Part shown: positions 15,215 through 22,723 of the stretch, one piece after another
Position numbering within the stretch: position 1 is the stretch's first letter
Layout: every line of letters starts with the position of its first letter
Origin: Microbacterium testaceum
Lineage (GTDB): Bacteria > Actinomycetota > Actinomycetes > Actinomycetales > Microbacteriaceae
Length of the DNA: 64,000 bases
Assembly (NCBI RefSeq): GCF_020781835.1
Contig: NZ_JAJGNJ010000002.1
Location: forward strand, 310,001-374,000
Reading direction: 5' to 3'
The notes under the pieces: generated by a model
The model's input: only the letters and a program-made list of their open reading frames with translations
Database searches by the model: none
Told to the model about the DNA's origin: nothing
Made by a program: the position numbers and the translations under genes

Positions 15215-17173
15215 ATGCCCAAGAACAAGAAGCCCGCCGGCGGTCGCGCCGCGAAGAACTTCGAGCCCCGGTACGGCGCCAAGACGTCGTTCCAGGACCG
15301 CAAGCGCCGGCCCGGTGCCGAGGCACCCGCGAAGCCCGGCAGCAAGAGCCCCAACCACCGCGGCTACCGCGCACCCGAGGCCGACACCGCCCCCGCCAAG
15401 CGTCGGTGGACGGCGCAGGAGCGCGCCGGCCGCGACGAAGCCCGCGGCATCCGCAGCCACGCGCGCGGCGAGGAGCGCCCGGCGCGTTCTTTCGACCGCG
15501 AGGAGCGTCCGCGCCGGTCGTTCGAGGACCGTCCGGCTCGTTCGTTCGACCGCGGACCGCGTCCGGCACGAGACGAGCGTCCCGCTCGCTCGTTCGAGCG
15601 TCGTGACGAGCGTCCTGCGCGGTCGTTCGAGCGCGATGAGCGTCCGCGCCGGTCGTTCGAGCGCGACGAGCGTCCGCGCCGGTCGTTCGAGGACCGTCCT
15701 GCGCGGTCGTTCGAGCGTCGGGACGAGCGTGCCTCCCGCGACGAGCGTCCGGTGCGTCGGGACGAGCGTCCTGCGCGGTCGTTCGAGCGCGATGAGCGTC
15801 CGCGCCGGTCGTTCGAGGACCGTCCTGCGCGGTCGTTCGAGCGTCGGGACGACCGTCCCCGCCGTGCCGCCGGTCCGAACCGCTCCGACTGGAACGCCTC
15901 TCCCAAGCGCTCGGCCGAGCACGAGGAGCGCGTCGACGTCGTGCACGAGCGTCTCCAGGCGGAGGCCGTGGATGCCGCGACCGTCGCCGAGGCGAGCTTC
16001 GCCGACCTCGGCCTCGGCGACAACATCGTGCGTGCCCTCGCCGGCCTCGGTGCAGCGAGTCCCTTCCCGATCCAGGCCGCGACGGTGACGCCGATCCTCG
16101 AGGGCCGTGACGTGCTCGCGCGCGGTCGCACCGGTTCGGGCAAGACGATCGCCTTCGGCGCTCCGCTGGTCGAGAGCATCCTGCGTGCGCAGGCGGGCAA
16201 GCGCCGCGAGTTCGGGCGCGCCCCGAAGGCGCTCATCCTCGCACCGACGCGCGAGCTGGCGCTCCAGATCGACCGCACGGTCCAGGTGATCGCGCGCAGC
16301 GTCGGGCTGTTCACCACCCAGGTCTACGGCGGTGTGCCGCAGGCGCGTCAGGTCGGTGCGCTGAAGAAGGGCGTCGACATCGTCATCGGCACCCCCGGAC
16401 GCATCGAGGATCTGCTGAACCAGGGCAAGCTCGATCTGTCCGACGTGCAGATCGCGGTGCTGGACGAGGCCGACCACATGTGCGAGCTCGGGTTCCTCGA
16501 GCCGGTGCAGCGGATCCTCCGCGCGACCGCCGAAGGCAGCCAGAAGCTGCTCTTCTCAGCGACGCTCGACCGCGAGGTCGCCGCTCTGGTGGACGAATTC
16601 CTCGTCGAGCCGGCCGTGTACGAGGTCGCGGGTGAGGATCAGGATTCGGGCACCATCGACCACCGCGTGCTCGTCATCGACCACCGGGACAAGGCCGAGA
16701 TCCTCGGTTCGCTCGTCGACCGGGAGGGGAAGACGCTCGTCTTCGCCCGCACCCGCGCCTACGCGGAGATGCTCGCCGAGCAGTTCGACGAGGCCGGCAT
16801 CGCCGCGGTGGCCCTGCACGGCGACCTGAACCAGCAGAAGCGCACCCGCAATCTCGAGAAGCTCACGTCGGGCCGCGTCAACGTGCTCGTCGCGACCGAC
16901 GTCGCCGCTCGTGGCATCCACGTCGACGACATCGACCTGGTCATCCAGGCCGATGCCCCCGACGAGTACAAGACGTATCTGCACCGTTCCGGTCGCACGG
17001 GGCGCGCCGGTCGCCGCGGCACGGTGGTGACGCTCATCACGCGTCAGCGCCGCCGTCGCATGACGGAGCTGCTGGATCGCGCCGAGATCGAGGCCCCGTT
17101 CGAGGAGACGCAGGTCGGCGACGACGTCATCGAGGAGCTGGCGGGCCGTCAGCTCGCCGACGTCGCGTCCTGA
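15215..17173 (+). CDS. DEAD-box RNA helicase with N-terminal Arg/Asp repeat tail
   Basis: The 652-residue protein has a basic disordered N-terminus (MPKNKKPAGGRAAKNF), then 11 RSF(E/D) repeats between about residues 87 and 220. The two RecA-like domains follow with Q-motif FPIQAATVTPILEGRDVLARG, ARGRTGSGKT, APTRELALQ, GTPGRIEDLL, LDEADHM, FSATL, VATDVAARGIH and HRSGRTGRAGR. The charged RNA-binding tail is N-terminal, whereas most bacterial helicases carry it at the C-terminus. It unwinds RNA, probably in ribosome assembly or cold-stress mRNA remodelling. ATG 15215 follows CAGGAAG. A hairpin at 17185-17217 ends the transcript. Confidence 0.95.
   Translation: MPKNKKPAGGRAAKNFEPRYGAKTSFQDRKRRPGAEAPAKPGSKSPNHRGYRAPEADTAPAKRRWTAQERAGRDEARGIRSHARGEERPARSFDREERPRRSFEDRPARSFDRGPRPARDERPARSFERRDERPARSFERDERPRRSFERDERPRRSFEDRPARSFERRDERASRDERPVRRDERPARSFERDERPRRSFEDRPARSFERRDDRPRRAAGPNRSDWNASPKRSAEHEERVDVVHERLQAEAVDAATVAEASFADLGLGDNIVRALAGLGAASPFPIQAATVTPILEGRDVLARGRTGSGKTIAFGAPLVESILRAQAGKRREFGRAPKALILAPTRELALQIDRTVQVIARSVGLFTTQVYGGVPQARQVGALKKGVDIVIGTPGRIEDLLNQGKLDLSDVQIAVLDEADHMCELGFLEPVQRILRATAEGSQKLLFSATLDREVAALVDEFLVEPAVYEVAGEDQDSGTIDHRVLVIDHRDKAEILGSLVDREGKTLVFARTRAYAEMLAEQFDEAGIAAVALHGDLNQQKRTRNLEKLTSGRVNVLVATDVAARGIHVDDIDLVIQADAPDEYKTYLHRSGRTGRAGRRGTVVTLITRQRRRRMTELLDRAEIEAPFEETQVGDDVIEELAGRQLADVAS
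15475..15867 (+). repeat. In-frame degenerate repeats encoding RPARSFERDE-type units
   Basis: About 390 bases consist of imperfect copies of a 27-33-base unit (core CGTCCGCGCCGGTCGTTCGAG) encoding ER-P-(A/R)-R-S-F-(E/D)-R-D. I count eleven RSF(E/D) cores. Some neighbouring units are identical at the DNA level, which points to recent slippage or unequal exchange. Long antisense frames over this stretch are a by-product of the repeat. Confidence 0.9.
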
Positions 17174-17184
17174 CCCCGCCACCC

Positions 17185-17217
17185 GAAGCCCCGTCCGCCG
17201 TACGCGGGCGGGGCTTC
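17185..17217. terminator. Bidirectional terminator hairpin
   Basis: GAAGCCCCGTCCGC and GCGGGCGGGGCTTC form a 14-bp stem with one G-T wobble and a 5-base loop, between the stop of the DEAD-box helicase gene and the stop of the convergent radical SAM gene at 17226. Confidence 0.75.
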
Positions 17218-17225
17218 GTGCGTGT

Positions 17226-18329
17226 TCAGAACAGGGTCGGCTCGCTCGCGGGGACGACGGAGGGGCGAGCGGATGCCGCGGACCCGGTGGATCGCACCGG
17301 TCCGAGCCGCGGTGCCGTGGCCTCGCGAGCGGCGAGGCCCGGTTGCGGTCGCCCGCGCGGGTGGTCGTCCTCGTCCCAGCCGTCGAGTCGGTGCATGCGC
17401 AGCAGCGGCTGGACGCGCTTGCCCAGCCACCGCCGGTACGCCTGCGGGGCCTGGACGGAGACGCCGGGGTACAGGCCGCGATAGGACGACACCAGTTCCG
17501 GGTGCTCACGTTCCAGCCAGTGCAGGAACCACTCCTTGGCGCCCGGTCGCAGGTGCAAGGCTCCGTAGACGACCCGGGCTGCGCCGGCCGCACGGATGCG
17601 ACCGAGGGCGTGGTCGAGAGCGGCGATCGAGTCGGTGAGGTGCGGAAGGATCGGCATGAGGAACACCGTCACCCGGAACCCCGCGGCCGTCGCCGCACGG
17701 ACCGTGTCGAGGCGGGCCTCGGCGCTGGGCGTACCGGGTTCGAGCGACTTCTGCAGGGCATCGTCGAACACGGCGATCGACATCGCCAGCGTCACTCGGA
17801 CCTGTTCGGCCGCGTCGGCGAGCAGGGGCAGGTCGCGCCGCAGGAGCGTCCCCTTCGTCAAGATCGAGAAGGGCGTGCGGTTCTCGGTGAGGGCGCCGAT
17901 GATGCCGGGCATCAGCCGGTAACGCCCCTCGGCCCGCTGGTAGGGGTCGGTGTTCGTGCCGAGCATGACCGGCTCGCGCGTCCACGACCCTCGCCTCAGC
18001 TCGCCGCGCAGCACCTCAGCGACGTTGACCTTGACGACGATCTGCGAGTCGAAGTCGGCTCCCGAGTCGAGATCGAGGTACTCGTGCGTCTTCCGGGCGA
18101 AGCAGTACGCGCACGAATGGCTGCATCCCCGGTACGGGTTCACCGTCCAGTCGAAGGGCATCGCCGACGCTCCCGGCACCCGGTTGAGGGCGGTCTTGGC
18201 CAGCACCTCGTGGAAGGTCATGCCGGCGAACTCGGGCGTCGTGACCGAGCGGACGAGCCCGTCCATGCGCTCCATGCCGGGAAGTGCCGCCGAGTCGTCG
18301 ACGCCCAGCTGTTGCCCGTGCCATCTCAT
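17226..18329 (-). CDS. Rv2578c-family radical SAM protein (SplB-like)
   Basis: The 367-residue protein has the iron-sulfur cluster motif CSHSCAYCFARKTHEYLD (CxxxCxxC) near residue 70, followed by a TIM-barrel radical SAM domain with VMLGTNTDPYQRAE and FSILTKGTLLRRDLPLL. This is typical of the Rv2578c family, related to spore photoproduct lyase SplB. The reaction is unknown. A LexA-like box (18338-18353) nine bases upstream of the ATG suggests control by the SOS response, consistent with a DNA-repair-type function. Its C-terminal tail is Pro/Ala/Ser-rich and poorly conserved. The gene is monocistronic. Confidence 0.92.
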   Translation of the reverse strand: MRWHGQQLGVDDSAALPGMERMDGLVRSVTTPEFAGMTFHEVLAKTALNRVPGASAMPFDWTVNPYRGCSHSCAYCFARKTHEYLDLDSGADFDSQIVVKVNVAEVLRGELRRGSWTREPVMLGTNTDPYQRAEGRYRLMPGIIGALTENRTPFSILTKGTLLRRDLPLLADAAEQVRVTLAMSIAVFDDALQKSLEPGTPSAEARLDTVRAATAAGFRVTVFLMPILPHLTDSIAALDHALGRIRAAGAARVVYGALHLRPGAKEWFLHWLEREHPELVSSYRGLYPGVSVQAPQAYRRWLGKRVQPLLRMHRLDGWDEDDHPRGRPQPGLAAREATAPRLGPVRSTGSAASARPSVVPASEPTLF

Positions 18330-18337
18330 CGTCCTAT

Positions 18338-18353
18338 GGGAACATGTGTTCGA
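18338..18353 (-). promoter_or_regulatory. LexA (SOS) box upstream of the radical SAM gene
   Basis: On the minus strand the sequence TCGAACACATGTTCCC matches the actinobacterial LexA consensus TCGAAC-N4-GTTCGA at 10 of 12 fixed positions. It ends nine bases before the start codon of the radical SAM gene, where it would cover the promoter or start site. Confidence 0.7.
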
Positions 18354-18486
18354 GAAAATGACAAGCGCGGCAGCGCGGGATTCGCAATTCTCTCACGCCG
18401 CGCGCGGCACCCGTGCGAGCGCGCCCGGCCTCGGGCACTCGCGCGCGGCGCTCTAGGGCCGGGTCGGCGCGCGACCCGGCCGGGCG

Positions 18487-19800
18487 TCACACCGTCGCCG
18501 CCGCCCGCCCGATGCTGAGCAGCGGTGGTGCGCAGCAGGCGCCGCCCAGGGAATTCCCCGCGGCGTCGAACAGGCCCGCGCCGCCGCAGACGCCGGTGTC
18601 GGGCAGGACGAGCTCCGTGCGTCGGGCGGCCTCGTGGTCGCCCGCGAGCTCGGCGACCACGCTGCGCACCTGCTCGTAGCCGGTGAGGGCCAGGAACGTC
18701 GGTGCACGGCCGTACGACTTCGCGCCGACGAGGTAGAAATCGGGCTCCGGCTGGGCGAGGTCGGCTGCGCCGGTCGCGGCCACCGAGCCGCACGAGTGCA
18801 CGTTGGGGTCGACCTCTGCGGCGATCCGGATCGGCGCCTGCAAGGTGGGGTCGAGCTCCAGCCGCAGTTCGGACAGGAACGACAGGTCGGGCCGGAATCC
18901 GGTCAGGACCACGACGCGATCCGCCGTGAGGGCGCGACCGTCCTCGGCGATCAGGGTGGCCCGGTCGCCCTCGCGGGCGACGCGTTCGATTCGGAACCCC
19001 GTCACCAGCGACACCAGGCCGGCATCCACGTACTCTCGTGCCCGGATGCCGAGGGCTCCCCGCGCGGGGAGCTCGTCGGCCTCTCCGCCGCCGAAGGCGT
19101 TGCCGGCGGTGGCCCGACGCAGCGCCCACGTGACGGTGGTCGACGGGTCGCGGCGGGCCATGCGCGCCAGAGCCAGGACCGCCGTGACGGCGGAGTGCCC
19201 CGACCCCACGACGACGGTGTGCTTGCCCTCGAATCCCTCGCGGTCGCGGAAGTCGGGGATGCGGTACGACAGCGCGTCGGCGGCCGCGGCTTCGCCGATG
19301 GCGGGCAGGCCGTCTGCGCCGGCGGGGTTGGGCGATGACCAGGTGCCCGATGCATCGATGACCGCCCGGGCGAGCAGACGGTACTCCTCGCCCTCGCGGG
19401 GGCGGACGTGCACGACGAAGGGCTGCTGACCGCGCCCGGCGTCGACGAGCCGGTCGCGTCCGCGCCGTGACACCCCGGTCACGCGGCTGCCGTAGCGCAC
19501 GCGATCGCCCAGGGCATCGGCCAGCGGTGCGAGGTACTTCTCGATCCACTGCGCCCCTGTCGGGAACCCGGATGCCGGGGCGGCCCATCCGGTGGGCTCG
19601 AGGAGGCGGCGTGCGGACGCGTCGGTCACCTCGGCCCACTCGGAGAAGAGGCGCACGTGGCCCCACTCCTGTACGGCCGCGGCGGCCGATGCGCCGGCCT
19701 CCAACACCACGACCGGCACATCCCTCTCGACCAGGTGCGCGGCGGCGGCCAGTCCTTGCGGTCCCGCGCCGATCACGGCCACGGGGAGCACATTGTCCAT
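18487..19800 (-). CDS. FAD-dependent flavoprotein monooxygenase (ArsO-like) next to ArsR
   Basis: The 437-residue protein has an N-terminal FAD-binding motif (VIGAGPQGLAAAAHLVERDVPVVVLEAG), an aromatic-rich segment WGHVRLFSEWAEV, and an internal NAD(P)H-binding VVVGSGHSAVTAVLALA, the layout of flavin-containing monooxygenases. The C-terminus has cysteines in TGVCGGAG and GGACCAPPL that could bind a metalloid. It is divergent from an ArsR repressor gene with inverted repeats between them. Such flavoproteins beside arsR are often named ArsO and linked to arsenic resistance, but their reaction is unproven. ATG 19800 has GAGG upstream; an ATG 12 bases earlier lacks spacing for one. Confidence 0.82.
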   Translation of the reverse strand: MDNVLPVAVIGAGPQGLAAAAHLVERDVPVVVLEAGASAAAAVQEWGHVRLFSEWAEVTDASARRLLEPTGWAAPASGFPTGAQWIEKYLAPLADALGDRVRYGSRVTGVSRRGRDRLVDAGRGQQPFVVHVRPREGEEYRLLARAVIDASGTWSSPNPAGADGLPAIGEAAAADALSYRIPDFRDREGFEGKHTVVVGSGHSAVTAVLALARMARRDPSTTVTWALRRATAGNAFGGGEADELPARGALGIRAREYVDAGLVSLVTGFRIERVAREGDRATLIAEDGRALTADRVVVLTGFRPDLSFLSELRLELDPTLQAPIRIAAEVDPNVHSCGSVAATGAADLAQPEPDFYLVGAKSYGRAPTFLALTGYEQVRSVVAELAGDHEAARRTELVLPDTGVCGGAGLFDAAGNSLGGACCAPPLLSIGRAAATV

Positions 19801-19816
19801 CGGAATCCTCATCTCC

Positions 19817-19859
19817 CATCGACGAATCTCGATGGATAGAGGATCGTCGATGTATCGAC
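19817..19859. promoter_or_regulatory. Putative ArsR operators in the divergent promoter
   Basis: CATCGA-N6-TCGATG (19817-19834) and GTCGAT-N2-ATCGAC (19846-19859) are two inverted repeats between the divergent flavoprotein and arsR genes. TCGACA (19855-19860) with CAGAAT (19879-19884) could be the arsR -35/-10 pair with an 18-base spacer, so ArsR bound here would repress both directions. Confidence 0.6.
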
Positions 19860-19890
19860 AGATGTCAATGCGACGTGTCAGAATCATTCC

Positions 19891-20241
19891 ATGACCACGT
19901 CGCTTCCGCTCTTGCCCGCGGTGGACTCCGCCGTCTGCTGCACGCCGGTGACCGGCGGTGCCCTCACGACCGAAGAAGCCGAGCGCACCGCCCGCACGTT
20001 CAAAGCCCTCGGCGACCCCACGCGCGTGCGCCTGTTGTCGCTGATCGCCGCGTCCGGCGACGGTGAAGCGTGCATCTGCGACCTGACCGCGCCGGTGGGG
20101 CTGTCGCAGCCCACCGTCTCGCACCACATGCGCATCCTCGTCGAGGCCGGGTTGGCCACGCGGGAACAGCGCGGCCGCTGGGCCTACTACCGCGTGGTGG
20201 TCGACGCGCTCGAGAGCGCCTCCCGCGCCCTCCGGCCGTGA
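19891..20241 (+). CDS. arsR: ArsR/SmtB-family metalloid-responsive repressor
   Basis: The 116-residue winged-helix protein contains TFKALGDPTRVRLLSLIAASG, the recognition helix VGLSQPTVSHHMRILVEAGL and the wing REQRGRWAYYRV. Candidate metalloid ligands are an adjacent Cys16-Cys17 pair near the N-terminus and Cys61-x-Cys63 in the helix region. Cys pairs at about 15/16 with a Cys near 55 are the arsenite site of Corynebacterium glutamicum ArsR, so this is probably an As(III)/Sb(III) sensor. No ribosome binding site is seen and a -10-like CAGAAT lies six bases before the ATG, suggesting a leaderless mRNA. It overlaps the acetyltransferase gene by GTGA. Confidence 0.92.
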   Translation: MTTSLPLLPAVDSAVCCTPVTGGALTTEEAERTARTFKALGDPTRVRLLSLIAASGDGEACICDLTAPVGLSQPTVSHHMRILVEAGLATREQRGRWAYYRVVVDALESASRALRP

Positions 20242-20780
20242 ACGACGTCGCCATCCGCCCGATGGTCTCCGCCGATTGGGTCGAGACCGAGGCGATCTAT
20301 CGACAGGGGATCGAAGCGGGGAACGCGACCTTCGAACGACGGCCCCCCTCGTGGGAGGCGTTCGACGCCGGCAAGCTGCGGGTCGGCCGGCTCGTCGCCG
20401 TCGACGGGGCCGGAGCCGTGCTGGGGTGGATCGCGGCATCGGCGGTGTCGACCCGCGAGGTGTACCGCGGGGTCGTCGAGCACTCGGTGTACGTCGCCGA
20501 TCGAGCGCACGGCCGCGGCGTCGGCGGAGCGCTCCTGCGTGCGTTTCTCGCCGCGGTCGATGCGGGCGGGATCTGGACGGTCCAGTCGAGCATCTTCCCC
20601 GAGAACGCCGCCAGCCTCGCCCTCCACGAGCGTGCAGGCTTCCGCCGCGTCGGCTACCGGGAGCGCATCGCCCTCATGACCTACGGTCCATGGGCGGGGC
20701 AGTGGCGTGACACCATCCTGATCGAGCGGCGCAGAGCGGCCTCGTCCGCCACCCCGACCGCGGCGGACGCACCTCGGTAG
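20238..20780 (+). CDS. GNAT acetyltransferase, ArsN1/phosphinothricin acetyltransferase-like
   Basis: The 180-residue protein has the N-terminal family signature EAIYRQGIEAGNATFERRPPSWE, and the acetyl-CoA site VEHSVYVADRAHGRGVGGALLRAFL (R/Q-x-x-G-x-G/A). The C-terminal part is IFPENAASLALHERAGFRRVGYRERIA with the expected W-x(4)-D-T segment. These features are typical of phosphinothricin-type and ArsN1 enzymes that N-acetylate amino-acid analogues such as arsinothricin. Coupled translation with ArsR (GTGA overlap) favours ArsN1, giving resistance to an organoarsenical antibiotic. The substrate is inferred from this context, not shown. Confidence 0.85.
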   Translation: MNDVAIRPMVSADWVETEAIYRQGIEAGNATFERRPPSWEAFDAGKLRVGRLVAVDGAGAVLGWIAASAVSTREVYRGVVEHSVYVADRAHGRGVGGALLRAFLAAVDAGGIWTVQSSIFPENAASLALHERAGFRRVGYRERIALMTYGPWAGQWRDTILIERRRAASSATPTAADAPR

Positions 20781-20820
20781 GGCGACCGGCTCCTGAGCAT
20801 CCGCTCCCACCCCCGCGTTC

Positions 20821-20843
20821 CGCTCGACCGCGGAGGTCGAGCG
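20821..20843 (+). promoter_or_regulatory. Hairpin overlapping the ribosome binding site of the VanY-like gene
   Basis: CGCTCGACC (20821-20829) and GGTCGAGCG (20835-20843) form a 9-bp stem with a 5-base loop. The stem and loop include the GGAGG that precedes GTG 20845. It may end the arsR-acetyltransferase transcript and, if read through, hide the start site. Confidence 0.45.
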
Positions 20844-20844
20844 G

Positions 20845-22005
20845 GTGAGAATGGGTCGAGTGACATCTTCCGACCACGAGCTCTCGCCGCGCCGCGCCGC
20901 GCGCGCCGAAGCCGAGCGTCGGGCGACGGCCGCCCTCGCGCTGCCGGCCGTCACAGCTCCCGAAGCGCCGCCGCGAGCCGCTTCGTCGAACGGCCCGGCT
21001 CGATCGCGCCGCGAGCATCGCGAGCAGCAGCGCGGATCGCGTGCGACGAGCGGGCCCGCCTCCTGGTGGCGGGACCGCCCCCTTCTCGTCCGTCGGCGCC
21101 TCGCCGTGCTCGCGCTGGTGATGGTCGTCGTCGTCGCGTGTGGCGTGGCGATATCGGCTGCCGTGGGTGGCCGTCAGGATCAGTCCGCCCCCGGCCCCGC
21201 CGTGGCCGCGGCGGCGCTCGCCGGACCCCCGGCGGTGCCCGCGGAGGGGCTGCCGGTCCCGGTCATCTCCGAGGCGCCCGCACCCGAGAGTCCCTGCGAC
21301 GATCCGGCCGTCACCTCGGCTCTGGCCTCGGGGGACGACGGGGCGACGATCGCCGCGATCGGCGGAGGGGAAGCGTTCCGCGCCGCCGTGGCATCCGGGA
21401 TCGCTCCGTGCGTGTCGCTCTCGGATGCCGACCGCGAGTGGGTCGTGGTCAACAAGAAGCGTCCGTACGACCCGGCCGACTACCGCCCGGGAGACCTCGT
21501 CATGCCCGACGGGGTCCGGGCGCTCGAGGAGTCCGCGCTGCGGCGCCGGGCAGCCGACGCCCTGACCTCGCTGGTGCGCGGGGCCGCGGATGCCGGGGTC
21601 GGCGAGATCGGATACCTGAGTGCGTTCCGCTCCTACCAGACGCAGCAGACGACCTACGCGGGCCGAGTCGCCGTGGGTGGCGTGGAGGAAGCAGACCGCG
21701 AGAGCGCGCGCGCCGGTTTCAGCGAGCATCAGTCCGGGCTCGCCGTCGACATCGTCCCGTGCAACCGGTCGTGCGGCACGCTCGACGATGTGGCCGGGTC
21801 GAGCCAGGGTGCATGGGTGCGCGACCACGCGTGGGAGTACGGCTTCATCACGCGCTATGACGTCGGCCGCATCGACGTCACCGGCTACGAGCCCGAGGCG
21901 TGGCACCTGCGCTACATCGGGCCGGAACTGGCGAAGGCGTACCACGACGGCGGCTACACGACGCTCGAGGAGTTCTTCGGCCTCCCCGCCGCCCCGACGT
22001 ACTGA
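20845..22005 (+). CDS. M15 family D-Ala-D-Ala carboxypeptidase (VanY-like), membrane-anchored
   Basis: The 386-residue protein has a basic, disordered cytoplasmic N-terminus (about 1-75), one transmembrane helix (about 80-105, LAVLALVMVVVVACGVAISAAV), a Pro/Ala linker, and a C-terminal M15B peptidase domain. Zinc-site features are GYLSAFRSYQTQQ, SEHQSGLAVDI (His and Asp ligands) and EAWHLRYIG (catalytic Glu and His ligand). It would trim the terminal D-Ala of cell-wall peptides outside the membrane. Two extra cysteines in DIVPCNRSCG may form a disulfide. No VanRS-type regulators are nearby, so a housekeeping wall-remodelling role is more likely than glycopeptide resistance. Confidence 0.9.
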   Translation: MRMGRVTSSDHELSPRRAARAEAERRATAALALPAVTAPEAPPRAASSNGPARSRREHREQQRGSRATSGPASWWRDRPLLVRRRLAVLALVMVVVVACGVAISAAVGGRQDQSAPGPAVAAAALAGPPAVPAEGLPVPVISEAPAPESPCDDPAVTSALASGDDGATIAAIGGGEAFRAAVASGIAPCVSLSDADREWVVVNKKRPYDPADYRPGDLVMPDGVRALEESALRRRAADALTSLVRGAADAGVGEIGYLSAFRSYQTQQTTYAGRVAVGGVEEADRESARAGFSEHQSGLAVDIVPCNRSCGTLDDVAGSSQGAWVRDHAWEYGFITRYDVGRIDVTGYEPEAWHLRYIGPELAKAYHDGGYTTLEEFFGLPAAPTY

Positions 22006-22051
22006 GCGACGGACGGATGCCGGGCCGAGCCCGGTCGCTACGATCGGGCGC

Positions 22052-22717
22052 ATGCCCCTCGCCCTGATCACCGGCGCCGCACGTGCGAACAGCATCGCGG
22101 CCGGCATCGTGCCGCGCCTCGTCGAGGACGGCTGGGACGTCGTCACCAGCGACCTCTCGACGGGGGACTTCCCGTGCGACCTGTCGGATCCGGTCGCGCC
22201 GACCGAGCTCGTCGAGCGGGTGGCCCGCGAGCGCGGCACGCTGTCGGCCCTCGTCCTGAGCCACGCCCACGACGTCGAGTCCGGCATCCTCGACACCACC
22301 GCGGAGAGCTTCGACCGACATGTCGCCGTGAACGCACGCGCGACGCTGCTGATGATCGCCGCGTTCGCCCGGCAGATCGATGCCACGGGTGGCGCGATCG
22401 TGGCCTTCACGAGCGACCACACCACCGGAAACCTGCCGTACGGCGCCTCGAAGGGCGCGCTGGACCGCGTCGTCATCTCGGCCGCGCGCGAGCTCGGTCC
22501 GCTCGGGATCTCCGCCAACGTCGTGAACCCGGGCCCGATCGACACCGGCTGGATGGACGACGAGACGCGCACGGCGCTGACGGCGATGCATCCGCTCGGT
22601 CGCTCCGGCACGCCGAAGGACATCGCGGCGCTGACGTCGTTCCTGCTCGCAGGCGAGGGTCGCTGGGTGAGCGGTCAACTCCTGCACGCCGACGGCGGCT
22701 TCTCCGCCCGCTACTGA
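22052..22717 (+). CDS. Short-chain dehydrogenase/reductase (SDR)
   Basis: The 221-residue Rossmann-fold enzyme has an N-terminal TGAARANSIAAGIV cofactor motif, an altered variant resembling 3-ketoacyl-ACP reductase paralogues. It has VNARATLLMIAAF, the active-site region FTSDHTTGNLPYGASKGAL with the YxxSK catalytic pair, and VVNPGPIDTGWM. The closing GQLLHADGGF segment is typical of classical SDRs. The substrate is unknown. TACGAT lies seven bases before ATG 22052 and no ribosome binding site is seen, which suggests a leaderless transcript. Confidence 0.88.
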   Translation: MPLALITGAARANSIAAGIVPRLVEDGWDVVTSDLSTGDFPCDLSDPVAPTELVERVARERGTLSALVLSHAHDVESGILDTTAESFDRHVAVNARATLLMIAAFARQIDATGGAIVAFTSDHTTGNLPYGASKGALDRVVISAARELGPLGISANVVNPGPIDTGWMDDETRTALTAMHPLGRSGTPKDIAALTSFLLAGEGRWVSGQLLHADGGFSARY

Positions 22718-22723
22718 GGACCC

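Noticed and set aside
15122..16477. A 451-codon antisense open frame over the helicase repeats
   Set aside because: It is a by-product of the Arg-rich repeat and high G+C; its product (RRPRRTVLERPARTL repeats) has no domain, and the plus-strand frame encodes clear helicase motifs.
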